From a bacterium (GTDB taxonomy: Bacteria > Auribacterota > UBA3054), in assembly GCA_017649705.1 (NCBI GenBank), contig JAGCGH010000095.1, forward strand, positions 1-43,866: a stretch of DNA of 43,866 bases, given 5' to 3'. A program made the position numbers and the translations under genes. The notes below the pieces were generated by a model. The model worked only from the letters and a program-made list of their open reading frames with translations, had not been told where the DNA came from and made no database searches. Below are positions 36,418 through 43,866 of this stretch, piece after piece; the stretch's first letter is position 1; each line of letters starts with the position of its first letter.

Positions 36418-37111
36418 AATCCTCCTCGATGCCCCACTCGTTGAGGTCTTTCTTTTTCTCCGCCTCCTCGAATTCCTCGTAGGCCATCTCCTGCTCCACC
36501 AGCTTTCTTATCTCCTCGCTCTGGGGATCTTCCAGCTCGTGGCCGCCGCTGTCGTCGTAATAGGGGTCCTTGTATGAGCTTTCCTTCTTTTCCGAGGCGG
36601 CTTTCTTCGGTTTGTTGATCTTTTCGCCGTGAGGGACGCTGACTTCCTTCAGGACGCCTTCCTCCATCCTGTTCCTGGCCTCGAAGCTGGCTATTTTGTC
36701 CGCGTCCTCGTTTTCCGGGACTTTGGAATGGCCTGGCACCTGCAGGAAGGAGAGTTTGGGGAATTCCTTTATGTACTCCCTTAGAGCCTCCACCAGCTCA
36801 ACATTGCTCTTGGCCTTCCAGCCTTTGCTAAGAAGCCCTATGACGTAGCTGCTGTCGGAGCAGATGACCACGGGCTTGCTTTTGTCCTTGATGCATGAGA
36901 GCCCGTGACGCAGCGCTTCCAGCTCGGCGATGTTGTTGGTGACGTTGTCCCCCAGATAGACGCCGAAATTCTTGCGGTAGCCGTTGTATATAAGGACAAT
37001 CCCGCACCCACCGGGTCCGGGATTGCCTTTGCAGGCGCCGTCGCAGTACAGGTATATGACGTTCTTGTAATGTGTGACGGGCCGCGCTTTGGAAGAGGAT
37101 TCGAAGCTCAT
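36416..37111 (-). CDS. rnhA: Ribonuclease HI with charged C-terminal extension
   Basis: This 231-residue protein degrades RNA in RNA-DNA hybrids. The catalytic residues match E. coli RNase HI: Asp24 (in DGACKGNPGPGG), Glu63 (NNIAELEA), Asp86 (CSDSSYV), Asp138, and His128 in VPGHSKVPENEDAD. The fold ends near residue 145. The remaining 85 residues are Glu/Lys/Asp-rich (EEAEKKKDLNEWGIEED at the end) and probably disordered, which is unusual for a bacterial RNase HI. The length excludes the usual N-terminal hybrid-binding domain. The start overlaps yebC by ATGA. Confidence 0.93.
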   Translation of the reverse strand: MSFESSSKARPVTHYKNVIYLYCDGACKGNPGPGGCGIVLIYNGYRKNFGVYLGDNVTNNIAELEALRHGLSCIKDKSKPVVICSDSSYVIGLLSKGWKAKSNVELVEALREYIKEFPKLSFLQVPGHSKVPENEDADKIASFEARNRMEEGVLKEVSVPHGEKINKPKKAASEKKESSYKDPYYDDSGGHELEDPQSEEIRKLVEQEMAYEEFEEAEKKKDLNEWGIEED

Positions 37112-37860
37112 TCTTCCGAAGCCTGCTCCATTATGCTGTCGTCCATTTTGTAGTTGGCGTAGACGTTCTGCACGTCGTCCAGCTCGTCCAGGGCGTCGAT
37201 GAGGCCCAAAACCATTTTGGCGGTCTTGACGTCAAGGACGTCCACGGTGGAAGCCGGGATCTGCTCAAGGTTGGCCTCGATGTAGTCTATTTTGGCGTCT
37301 TCCAAAGCCTTCTTGACGGCCTCGAATTCGGAGATGCCGCAGATGATCTCGTAGTTCTCCTCGTCGCTGGTCATGTCCTCGGCGCCGGCGTCGGAGACCA
37401 GAAGGAAGAGATCGTCTTCCGTTGCCTTGCTGAGAGGCACGCGGATGACGCCTTTCTTGTTGAACTGCCAGGCCACAGCGCCGTTGCTGGCGAGGGAGCC
37501 GCCCCTCTTGTCGAGGGTGGTGCGGACTTCCGCGGCCGCGCGGTTCTTGTTGTCGGTCAAGACTTCTATGATTAGGCCCACGGGACCGGCGTAACCTTCG
37601 TAGATGATCTCCTCATAGCTCACGCCGGGCAGTTCGCCAGTGCCTTTCTTGATGGCGCGGGTCACGTTGTCCTGGGGCATGTTGACGGCTTTGGCCGCCA
37701 GAATGGCGGTTCTCAGCCTGGGGTTCATGTTGGGATCGCCGCCGCCGTCCTTGGCCGCGATGGTGATCTCCTTGGAGATCTTGCTGAAGGCTTTGCCGCG
37801 CTTGGCGTCGGCAGCCGCTTTCTTGTGTTTAATGGATGACCACTTATTATGTCCACTCAT
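37108..37860 (-). CDS. yebC: YebC/PmpR-family DNA-binding regulator or translation factor
   Basis: This 250-residue protein begins with the family signature MSGHNKWSSIKHKKAAADA and continues with KGTGELPGVSYEEIIYEGYAGPVG (cited in part), as in the three-domain YebC family. YebC proteins have been described as transcription regulators and, recently, as factors that help translate proline-rich stretches. Length is normal. An AGGAG ribosome site lies before the ATG. It lies 28 bases after the hldA stop and overlaps rnhA downstream by ATGA. Confidence 0.96.
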   Translation of the reverse strand: MSGHNKWSSIKHKKAAADAKRGKAFSKISKEITIAAKDGGGDPNMNPRLRTAILAAKAVNMPQDNVTRAIKKGTGELPGVSYEEIIYEGYAGPVGLIIEVLTDNKNRAAAEVRTTLDKRGGSLASNGAVAWQFNKKGVIRVPLSKATEDDLFLLVSDAGAEDMTSDEENYEIICGISEFEAVKKALEDAKIDYIEANLEQIPASTVDVLDVKTAKMVLGLIDALDELDDVQNVYANYKMDDSIMEQASEE

Positions 37861-37888
37861 TTTTATATCTCCTGATTGTGGATTTTAA

Positions 37889-38863
37889 TTAATTTTCCAT
37901 ATTGTTTATATTCTGCCGCAGTTCTTCTATGGTCGTGCTTGCGGTTCCGCTCTTTCCGACCACTATGCCGCCGGCGACGTTGGCCAGTTTGCAGGCGTCC
38001 CAGGGGGATGCCCCGGCCGCGAGAGCCGCTGCCAAAACAGCCACGACGGTGTCGCCAGCGCCGGAAACGTCGAAAACGCCTCTCAGGGTCGCCGCCTTGG
38101 CCCTCTTTACGGAGCCAGAACGCTCACAGAGGGCTATTCCGTGCTCGCTGAGGGTGATGACAAGGCTTTCGATGTTATGGCGCCTAAAAAAGGCCTGAGC
38201 GATGTTTTCAAGCTCGTCCACCGGCGCTCCCTTAGGAGTGTAGCCGGAAAGGATCAGCGCTTCCTCAAGATTCGGGGTGGCGAAAGTTCCGCTGTAGGGC
38301 TCCTTGCAATATCTGTTGGGATCCACCAAAAGCGTTTTGCCGGAGGCCGCAAGCGCGTCGTTGAGCGCCTTGTCGCACAAACCTTTGTTGTAGTCCTGAA
38401 GGATCAGCACATCGCAGGTGGAGGATAGTTCCTGCGCGGTATGATAAAGTTTTTCATGGACTTTATCCTCGTTTTTTATGATGCCGTCCCAGTCGACTCT
38501 CACGACGTGCTGGGATCTGGCGATTATCCTGACTTTTCTGGTGGTGTGGATCTCTTCGCTCACGATGAGCCCTGAGCAGTCCACGCCGGCTTTCGTCAAA
38601 AGGTCCCTGAGGTGAGATCCGTCCGCGTCGTTGCCGATGGCGCCAACCATGACAGGCACGGCGCCCAGCGAGGCCAGGTTCATGGCCACGTTGGCGGCGG
38701 CTCCCGGCATGTCGCTTTCAGAGGTCACTCTGACCACGGGCACCGGAGCCTCGGGAGAAATCCTGTTGACCTCTCCCCTGACGAAGTGATCCAGCATGAC
38801 GTCCCCCACCACTAAGACGCGGCGGCCCGCCATGCCGTCCAGAATGTTCGGGATATTATTCAT
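37889..38863 (-). CDS. hldA: D-glycero-beta-D-manno-heptose-7-phosphate kinase
   Basis: This 324-residue PfkB-family sugar kinase matches the first domain of HldE or stand-alone HldA. The start (GRRVLVVGDVMLDHFVRGEVNRISPEAPVPV, cited in part) and GAAANVAMNLASLG segments are diagnostic, and the catalytic Asp271 lies in GAGDT. It phosphorylates heptose 7-phosphate at C1 in the route to ADP-heptose for lipopolysaccharide core. The adenylyltransferase domain is absent, so a separate HldC should exist elsewhere. It overlaps the end of the EF-G-like gene by 8 bases. Confidence 0.93.
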   Translation of the reverse strand: MNNIPNILDGMAGRRVLVVGDVMLDHFVRGEVNRISPEAPVPVVRVTSESDMPGAAANVAMNLASLGAVPVMVGAIGNDADGSHLRDLLTKAGVDCSGLIVSEEIHTTRKVRIIARSQHVVRVDWDGIIKNEDKVHEKLYHTAQELSSTCDVLILQDYNKGLCDKALNDALAASGKTLLVDPNRYCKEPYSGTFATPNLEEALILSGYTPKGAPVDELENIAQAFFRRHNIESLVITLSEHGIALCERSGSVKRAKAATLRGVFDVSGAGDTVVAVLAAALAAGASPWDACKLANVAGGIVVGKSGTASTTIEELRQNINNMEN

Positions 38864-40874
38864 CCTCTTTCTTGGTGGCTTCGTAGGCGGCTTTGATCTG
38901 CTGGGCGATGTTGGGAGGAACTTCGCTGTAGTGGGAGAATTCCATGGAATAGGTGCCTGAGCCGCCTGTGATGGAGCGCAGTTCGGAGCAGAAGCGGAAC
39001 ATTTCCGCCTGCGGGACCTGGCACTTGATGACCTGGAAATCTCCGTCCATGTCCATGCCCATGATCTGGCCGCGCTTCGAGTTGATGGTGCCGTTGATGT
39101 CGCCCATGAATTCCTGCGGGCAGGAGATAGCGACGTTCATGATGGGCTCGAGAAGAATGGGGTCCGCTTTCTTGATGGCTTCGCTGAAAGCCATGCGTCC
39201 GGCGATCTGGAAGGCGATATCCTTGGAGTCGACGGGGTGTTCCTTGCCGTCGTAGAGCTCCACGACGACGTCCACCACGCGGCAGCCGGCGATGACGCCT
39301 TCGCTCATGCGGGACTGAATGCCTTTGTCCACGGAGGGAATGTAGGAGCCGGAGATAACGCCGCCCACGATCATATCCTTGAATTCATAACCCTTGTCCC
39401 TTTCGTTGGGTTTCAGGCGGATGGCCACTTCGCCGAACTGGCCGGCGCCGCCGGACTGCTTTTTATGGCGGTATCTGACGTCCGCGGTGCCGCGGATGGT
39501 CTCATGGTAAGCGACCTTGGGAGTGGCGGTCTTGACTTCGGCTCTGAATTTGTCCTTGAGCCAGCGGAAGGAAACGTCCAGGTGCACGTCGCCCATGCCG
39601 GAAACAAGCAGTTCGTGCGTTTCCTGGGGACGGTCGACATGGATCGTGGGATCCTCCTCCACCAGCCTGTTCAGGCCTTCGGAGATGCGTTCCTCGTCGC
39701 CCTGCTTGGCGGCGGTCACGGCCACGGTCATGACGGGATTCGGGAATTCTATGGGCGGGAAGTCGACTTTGACGGCGCCCAGGGTGTCGTTCAGTTTGGT
39801 CTTTTTAAGCTTGGAGACGGCCACGATCTCGCCAGGGAGCGCGGCGTCCACGGTGATCCTTTCCTTGCCCTGCATGATCATCAGATCGCCGAAGCGTTCC
39901 TTCTGGCCGCTGGTCTGGTTCTGAACTTCCGTTCCGGAAGAGATCTTGCCCTGATAGACTCTCAGGAAGGTGATCTGTCCTACGGAGGAATCCGTCACGG
40001 TCTTGAAGACGTAGGCGCAGGCCGGGGCGTTGGGATCGGGTTTCAATTCCACGTCGCCGACTTTCTTCACGCCTTTGTCGGCGGGGCTGGGCAGATAATT
40101 CAAAATGGCGTCGATGACTTCCTGGATGCCCAGAAGGCCGGTGGCGGAGGTGACCAGAACGGGGCAGATCTTGCCCTGGGCCATGCCTTTCTTGAAGCCT
40201 TCGGCCACTTCCTCGTCGGAGAGCTGTTCACCATCCAAATATTTCATCGTCAAAATGTCGTCGGTCTCCGCCACGACTTCCACAAGTTTCGTCTTCATGG
40301 ATTCGAAGAGAGCCGGATCGGCGGAGCCGGGATCGGAGCCGAAAAGCGACACGACGCCTTTGAAACCGGCTTCCATGCCCACGGGGATGACGATGGGGCA
40401 GCACTTGTTGCCGAAATCTTTCACGAGAGCCGCCAGAGTATCCTCGAAATTGGCGCCTTCCTTGTCGGCTTTGTTGATGACGAACATCTTCGGGAGCTCG
40501 AACTTGTCCAGGATCTTGACGTTCTGGATAGCGCCCACTTCCACGCCCTTGGTGGCGTCCACCACAACGATGGCGCTGTCGGCCACCGCGGCGTTGGCCA
40601 CCACCTGGCCCACGAAGTCAGTGTAGCCCGGCATGTCGCCTATGAAGACGTTGTAGCCGTTGGTGGTGAAGTAAAGGTTGCTGCCGTGGATGCTGACGCC
40701 TCTTTCCTGTTCTTCGGGCGTGCAGTCGGAAACTGTGTTCTTATCGAGGATCGTCCCTAATCTTTGGGTCATACCCGTTTTGTTTAACATGGCTTCCACA
40801 AGGCTGGTCTTGCCGGAAGCGGCGTGGCCGACCACAATGACATTCCTGATCTTCTCTACCGGGACGTTTTTCAT
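38856..40874 (-). CDS. EF-G-like translational GTPase paralogue (FusA2 type)
   Basis: This 672-residue protein is a full-length EF-G-like GTPase. The P-loop is GHAASGKT at 16-23, and G4 is in VINKADKE. The G3 motif at 80-84 is DMPGY; the canonical DTPGH has His, which activates the hydrolytic water, so Tyr84 replaces it. The P-loop AAS also differs from the AHIDAGKT of canonical EF-G. FusA2-type paralogues share this Tyr; some appear to lack ribosome-dependent GTPase activity. So it is probably not the main EF-G, and a canonical copy should exist elsewhere. It is the first gene of an operon with hldA, yebC and rnhA, and has a strong promoter and a 90-base leader. Confidence 0.9.
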   Translation of the reverse strand: MKNVPVEKIRNVIVVGHAASGKTSLVEAMLNKTGMTQRLGTILDKNTVSDCTPEEQERGVSIHGSNLYFTTNGYNVFIGDMPGYTDFVGQVVANAAVADSAIVVVDATKGVEVGAIQNVKILDKFELPKMFVINKADKEGANFEDTLAALVKDFGNKCCPIVIPVGMEAGFKGVVSLFGSDPGSADPALFESMKTKLVEVVAETDDILTMKYLDGEQLSDEEVAEGFKKGMAQGKICPVLVTSATGLLGIQEVIDAILNYLPSPADKGVKKVGDVELKPDPNAPACAYVFKTVTDSSVGQITFLRVYQGKISSGTEVQNQTSGQKERFGDLMIMQGKERITVDAALPGEIVAVSKLKKTKLNDTLGAVKVDFPPIEFPNPVMTVAVTAAKQGDEERISEGLNRLVEEDPTIHVDRPQETHELLVSGMGDVHLDVSFRWLKDKFRAEVKTATPKVAYHETIRGTADVRYRHKKQSGGAGQFGEVAIRLKPNERDKGYEFKDMIVGGVISGSYIPSVDKGIQSRMSEGVIAGCRVVDVVVELYDGKEHPVDSKDIAFQIAGRMAFSEAIKKADPILLEPIMNVAISCPQEFMGDINGTINSKRGQIMGMDMDGDFQVIKCQVPQAEMFRFCSELRSITGGSGTYSMEFSHYSEVPPNIAQQIKAAYEATKKEDE

Positions 40875-40900
40875 AATTTTTCTTTGATTGGTTTGGGATT

Positions 40901-40926
40901 AAAAAATTTCCGGAGGGCATTCTCCG
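40901..40926 (-). other. Possible weak attenuator hairpin in the EF-G-like leader
   Basis: In the minus-strand leader, CGGAG (40926-40922) can pair with CTCCG (40915-40911) around a six-base loop, and six T follow after a GAAA spacer (40906-40901). The gap before the T run makes it a poor terminator, so any attenuation is speculative. Confidence 0.3.
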
Positions 40927-40970
40927 ATCCTTTTGGGACCTTAAATGCTCTCTTGTTTTATGATTATAGA

Positions 40971-40999
40971 ATTATACAAAAAGGGCATTTTCATGACAA
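40971..40999 (-). promoter_or_regulatory. Strong promoter of the EF-G-like/hldA/yebC/rnhA operon
   Basis: On the minus strand TTGTCA (40999-40994, 5 of 6 matches) is separated by exactly 17 bp from a perfect TATAAT (40976-40971). A second TATAAT lies at 40968-40963. It is the only clear consensus-spaced promoter with a strong -35 here. The start is near 40964. Confidence 0.8.
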
Positions 41000-41034
41000 G
41001 GGGGCGTTTTATTCCCTCCCGGCCGTCCGAAATC

Positions 41035-41061
41035 AAAGAAAAAGGCCCTCAAAAGAGGGCC
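41035..41061 (-). terminator. Intrinsic terminator after ung
   Basis: A 7-bp stem (41044-41050 with 41055-41061) with a four-base loop is followed, on the minus strand, by TTTTT-C-TTT. It ends the ROK/PIG-L/nagB/ung unit and lies just upstream of the EF-G-like promoter. Confidence 0.88.
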
Positions 41062-41096
41062 GGGCAAAATGGAAAAAGGTGTTTAAAAACAGATCG

Positions 41097-41744
41097 TCAG
41101 CACCACTCTACAGGCTCTCTGCCGACGGAGGCGAGAAATTCGTTGCAGGTCTTAAAATGACCGCAGCCGAAAAATTTCCTGACGGAAAGCGGCGAGGGAT
41201 GAGCGGATTCCAGCACAAGGTTGCCTTCGACTTTTATAACATCTTTCAATTTTCTAGCGTTGTTGCCCCAGAGGAAGAAGACCAGCCCTCCCCTTCCGCT
41301 CAATTTACGCAATACGCCGGAAGTGAATATTTCCCAACCTTTGCCGGCATGGGAGTTGGCCTCCCCTTCCCTGACGGTCAAGACCGTGTTCAAAAGCAGG
41401 ACGCCCTGGGCGGCCCAGTTTCTCAATTCGAGTTTCGGGATCTCATACCCATATTCCAGTGAGAGTTCCCGCCGGATGTTCCGCAGCGAGGGCGGCTCCC
41501 GCACACCTTCCGGCACGCTGAAAGCCAAGCCCTCAGCCTGACCTTCCTCATGGTAGGGATCCTGTCCCAAAATGACCGCTCTGGTCTCCTCGGGAGGGAA
41601 AAAAGAAAAGGCGCGGTACACCTTTTCCTCGGGAGGAAAAACAGCGTACCGCGCCCGTTCCGCAACGAGAAACTCTTCCAGTCGAGCGAAGCTTTCGGCC
41701 TTCGTTTCCTCAAGAAGAAATTCTCGCCACTTATCAGGAAGCAT
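41097..41744 (-). CDS. ung: Uracil-DNA glycosylase, family 1
   Basis: This 215-residue enzyme removes uracil from DNA in base excision repair. The water-activating motif GQDPYH has Asp62 and the His65 at its end; LLLNTVLTVREGEANSH is the next conserved block (cited in part), and the minor-groove/leucine loop is SAHPSPLSV near residue 185. Size matches the family. The ATG overlaps the nagB stop by two bases (TAATG), so it is translated by restart after NagB. The role is housekeeping; the link to amino-sugar genes is probably incidental. Confidence 0.96.
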   Translation of the reverse strand: MLPDKWREFLLEETKAESFARLEEFLVAERARYAVFPPEEKVYRAFSFFPPEETRAVILGQDPYHEEGQAEGLAFSVPEGVREPPSLRNIRRELSLEYGYEIPKLELRNWAAQGVLLLNTVLTVREGEANSHAGKGWEIFTSGVLRKLSGRGGLVFFLWGNNARKLKDVIKVEGNLVLESAHPSPLSVRKFFGCGHFKTCNEFLASVGREPVEWC

Positions 41745-42541
41745 TACTTTTCTTCGATTATGGCCTTCATGTCCGGATCGTTCTCCATGACCCAGCGGTA
41801 GTGCGCCTGGCGAGTCAGCTTGGCCGCGGCCGCCTCGTCGGCGATGATGAGGGCGTGCTGGTGGAACTGCAGGGCGGAGGAGCTGATAAGGGAGGTCACG
41901 GGGCCTTCCACGGCCTTGGCCAGGATCTCAGCCTTACTGGATCCGGTGGCGAGAAGCAGGCAGGCCTTGGCGTCAAGGACGGTGCCGACGCCCATGGTCA
42001 GGGCGTGGGTCGGGACGTTCTTGGGATCGCCGCCGAACATTTCGCAGTTCTGTTCCAGCGTTTCCGCGGAAAGCACGACTTTCCTGGTGCGGGAAGACAG
42101 AGGAGACAAGGGCTCGTTGAAGCCGATGTGGCCGTCCACGCCGATGCCCAGGAGCTGGAGGTCGACGCCGCCCGCTTCCTTCATGGCTTTCTCATAATTG
42201 GCGCATTCCTCCACCGCGCATTTGGCCGTGCCGCAGGGAACGTGGGTGTTGGCTTTGTCGATGTCGATGTGGTCGAAGAGGTGGTAGTTCATGTAGTAGC
42301 GGTAGGAGTTCACATCCGTGCCGGGGAGTCCCCAGTATTCGTCCAGGTTGAAGGACTTGCAGCCTTTGAAGCTGATGCCTTTTTCCTTGGCGCGCTGGGC
42401 CAGGCAGGCGTAGACTCTTTCCATGGTGCGACCGGTCGCGAGACCCAATACCGCGTTCGGTTTGCTTTTAACGAGATCGGCTATGATCTTGGCCGTCAGC
42501 TGACAGGCGTCTTCCGTGGTTTTGCAAATGATAACTTCCAT
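41744..42541 (-). CDS. nagB: Glucosamine-6-phosphate deaminase
   Basis: This 265-residue enzyme converts glucosamine 6-phosphate to fructose 6-phosphate and ammonia. The N-terminal LGLATGRTMERVY binds phosphate; Asp67 (in FNLDEYWG) and Asp136, His138 and Glu143 (in GVDGHIGFNEP) match the E. coli catalytic set (Asp72, Asp141, His143, Glu148). An AAGGAAA ribosome site lies before the ATG. It lies 17 bases after the PIG-L gene and overlaps ung. With the upstream deacetylase and ROK-like protein it forms a plausible amino-sugar salvage unit. Confidence 0.95.
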   Translation of the reverse strand: MEVIICKTTEDACQLTAKIIADLVKSKPNAVLGLATGRTMERVYACLAQRAKEKGISFKGCKSFNLDEYWGLPGTDVNSYRYYMNYHLFDHIDIDKANTHVPCGTAKCAVEECANYEKAMKEAGGVDLQLLGIGVDGHIGFNEPLSPLSSRTRKVVLSAETLEQNCEMFGGDPKNVPTHALTMGVGTVLDAKACLLLATGSSKAEILAKAVEGPVTSLISSSALQFHQHALIIADEAAAAKLTRQAHYRWVMENDPDMKAIIEEK

Positions 42542-42558
42542 AATGTTTCCTTAATTTT

Positions 42559-43410
42559 TTACTTTAAGAGCAGATCCTTGAGGGATTCCTCGCTGGAGAG
42601 CATTTTGCCTTTTTCGTAGAAGGGCTTGAATTCGCCGTTCTCGAACTTCGTGGCGTAGTAGATGGCCGCGAAGGTGAAATCGGGCACCGCGCCGCCCTGG
42701 CCGCCGACTATTTCGCCGCCGCGTCTGACGTTGTCGATCATCCAGCCCGGAAGGGAGAGATGATAGGGGTTCCTGCTAACTTCGCCGATGTGGAAGGAGA
42801 TGCCGGTCATCAATGCCGCCACGTCCTCGGGCTGCAGTTCGCACATAAGGTTCGGCTTGTCCATGGCGCCCCAGAATTCCGTTTCCACGAAGGTGCACTT
42901 GTAGTTCAGCTGACGGACGGCGTCCTCGACGACGTAGTGCGTGCCGATATGCGTGCCGTTCCAGTCGCCGGCGTGCGGAACGCCTATTATGGCGGGCTGG
43001 TATTTCTCGATGATGCCTTTGATGACGTCGACTTTCTTCTGCCACTCTTCCGGATTGGCTTCCCTTTCCTTCTTGGTGACGTGCTCAAGTCCGACGCCCG
43101 GAACGGAGACTTCCAGACCGAAGTTCATGTATTCGCAGGCGGTCTTCAGTTCCGCTTCGCGGCCCAGCTGGCGGGCCTTGTTGCTGCCCAAGGTGACGGC
43201 CACGTCGATGACGTTGCAGCCTTCCTTTCTCAAACGGAGAGCCCAGCCGCCGGAGATGCATTCATCGTCCGGGTGCGGAGCGAACCAAAGGACGGTCGGA
43301 CCGTCGGCGGGAGGCATAGGGAGTTTCTCGAAACCGCCGCAGGGGAAAGTTCTACCTTCGGCGAACAGTTTGGCGTACTTCTGCGCCAGGGTAACATACG
43401 GGTTTTCCAT
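42559..43410 (-). CDS. PIG-L family zinc-dependent N-acetylglucosamine deacetylase
   Basis: This 283-residue LmbE-like protein has the motif APHPDDE (His46, Asp48, Asp49) that binds zinc and supplies the general base, and a second zinc ligand in the HIGTH segment downstream. The family removes N-acetyl groups from GlcNAc-containing molecules. It is followed by nagB, which suggests that its product enters glycolysis as glucosamine 6-phosphate, although the usual enzyme for GlcNAc-6-phosphate is NagA; the PIG-L protein may substitute for it here. There is no signal peptide. A long basic/acidic region follows residue 90. Confidence 0.88.
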   Translation of the reverse strand: MENPYVTLAQKYAKLFAEGRTFPCGGFEKLPMPPADGPTVLWFAPHPDDECISGGWALRLRKEGCNVIDVAVTLGSNKARQLGREAELKTACEYMNFGLEVSVPGVGLEHVTKKEREANPEEWQKKVDVIKGIIEKYQPAIIGVPHAGDWNGTHIGTHYVVEDAVRQLNYKCTFVETEFWGAMDKPNLMCELQPEDVAALMTGISFHIGEVSRNPYHLSLPGWMIDNVRRGGEIVGGQGGAVPDFTFAAIYYATKFENGEFKPFYEKGKMLSSEESLKDLLLK

Positions 43411-43440
43411 GTTTAAAGCCTGATATTGTTTGATTAAATT

Positions 43441-43866
43441 TTATTCCTGTCCGGGAACGACAGCCAAAGAGGCGGCGGCGATGGCCTGGCCGTGGCGTTT
43501 GTCGCGTTCGCTGGGGGTGTGGAAAGCGATCTTCTCGGAGAGTTCGGGGAACTCGGCCTTCAAGGTTTCCTGCGCCTTCTCAAGGATGATGGCGCCGCCT
43601 TCGCCGCTCGTCACGCGGCCGAGGCTCAGGATGTGGCGGATGTCGTAGAAACTGGCGTAATGCGCCACGCCGTAGCCCATGAAGACGCCGATGGTGTTGT
43701 AGATCTTCCTGGCTCTGGCGTCACCTTCCGCCATCAGCTGCTGCACGTATTTCAGTTTTTCAGGCAGCTTCAAGCTTTCGTCGCATTCGATGCCGGCGGG
43801 CTTCAGAAGACGGCCGACGCACTGCTGGGAGAAATACTGCACGCCGCAGCCGGCGTCGCCGGACCA
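43441..43866 (-). CDS. ROK-family-like protein, C-terminal part (partial)
   Basis: The frame is open to the window edge, so the N terminus is missing; 141 residues are visible, ending in TAA. At the edge it reads WSGDAGCGVQYFSQQCVGRL, a segment I associate with ROK-like proteins near amino-sugar genes. Later come a GVFMGYGVAHYASFYDIRH segment (sugar kinase-like) and an EKAQETLKAEFPEL helix. The ATP-binding DxGxT and zinc-binding regions lie outside the window, so kinase or repressor activity cannot be judged. It is transcribed with the PIG-L and nagB genes, 30 bases upstream. Confidence 0.55.
   Translation of the reverse strand, partial: WSGDAGCGVQYFSQQCVGRLLKPAGIECDESLKLPEKLKYVQQLMAEGDARARKIYNTIGVFMGYGVAHYASFYDIRHILSLGRVTSGEGGAIILEKAQETLKAEFPELSEKIAFHTPSERDKRHGQAIAAASLAVVPGQE

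Noticed and set aside
39237-40760. A 507-residue plus-strand frame over the EF-G-like gene
   Set aside because: Antisense to a conserved GTPase; rich in His and Gly because it complements GC-rich codons.

Overview
The window looks like chromosomal DNA from a strictly anaerobic, Gram-negative, sugar-fermenting bacterium. Anaerobic fermentation is suggested by a [FeFe] hydrogenase of the multisubunit NADH/ferredoxin type and a 2[4Fe-4S] ferredoxin. A Gram-negative envelope is suggested by ADP-heptose and heptosyltransferase genes, lipoproteins, an OmpA-type peptidoglycan anchor and an AsmA-like protein. The carbohydrate enzymes (GH110-like beta-helix lipoprotein, GH63-like enzyme, PIG-L deacetylase/NagB/ROK-like trio) and GC-rich codon use fit a gut member of the PVC superphylum, perhaps Lentisphaerota. 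That placement is inference from gene content only. I see no insertion sequence, integrase, phage gene or CRISPR array, and no gene-free stretch longer than about 230 bases.

Layout. 1-1.9 kb: end of a HydB/NuoF-like subunit and hydA, closed by a terminator. 1.9-6.3 kb: a GH110-like lipoprotein gene (minus), divergent from a MazG-like gene that overlaps a large unrecognised secreted protein. 6.3-11.9 kb: a compact minus-strand operon (nfu-like, heptosyltransferase, dapB, UDP-xylose synthase, nucleotide-sugar dehydrogenase, flippase) with 4-bp overlaps. 12.0-18.9 kb: esterase, ilvA, ridA, GH63-like enzyme and a TMTC-like membrane protein with TPRs. 18.9-28.2 kb: acidic-tailed secreted protein, dnaX, aspS, AsmA-like, lepA and a second flippase. 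28.3-32.0 kb: O-antigen ligase/polymerase-like protein and a GT4 transferase. 32.0-35.3 kb: ferredoxin and tRNA-Glu in one short unit with a terminator, then a zinc-ribbon/DedA/OmpA-lipoprotein/lipoprotein operon. 35.3-36.4 kb: another GT4. 36.4-41.0 kb (minus): EF-G-like paralogue, heptose-7-phosphate kinase, yebC and rnhA. 41.1-43.9 kb (minus): ROK-like (partial), PIG-L deacetylase, nagB and ung.

How the genes fit together. HydA, the ferredoxin and the Nfu-like scaffold suit hydrogen-evolving fermentation. HldA-type kinase plus heptosyltransferase point to a heptose-containing lipopolysaccharide core. The dehydrogenase and UXS probably supply uronic acid and xylose donors, and two flippases, one ligase/polymerase-like protein and two GT4 enzymes export and build surface glycans. 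GH110-like, PIG-L, NagB and ROK-like proteins suggest use of host or microbial glycans and amino sugars. IlvA followed by RidA is a classic source-and-detoxifier pair.

The most notable signals are: a recurring extended -10 element (TGN plus TATAAT) with two cases placed so that transcripts would be leaderless; a ferredoxin/tRNA-Glu shared transcript; an EF-G paralogue whose G3 motif has Tyr in place of His; and several orphan secreted or envelope proteins in tight operons. I found no unambiguous new defence or mobile system.
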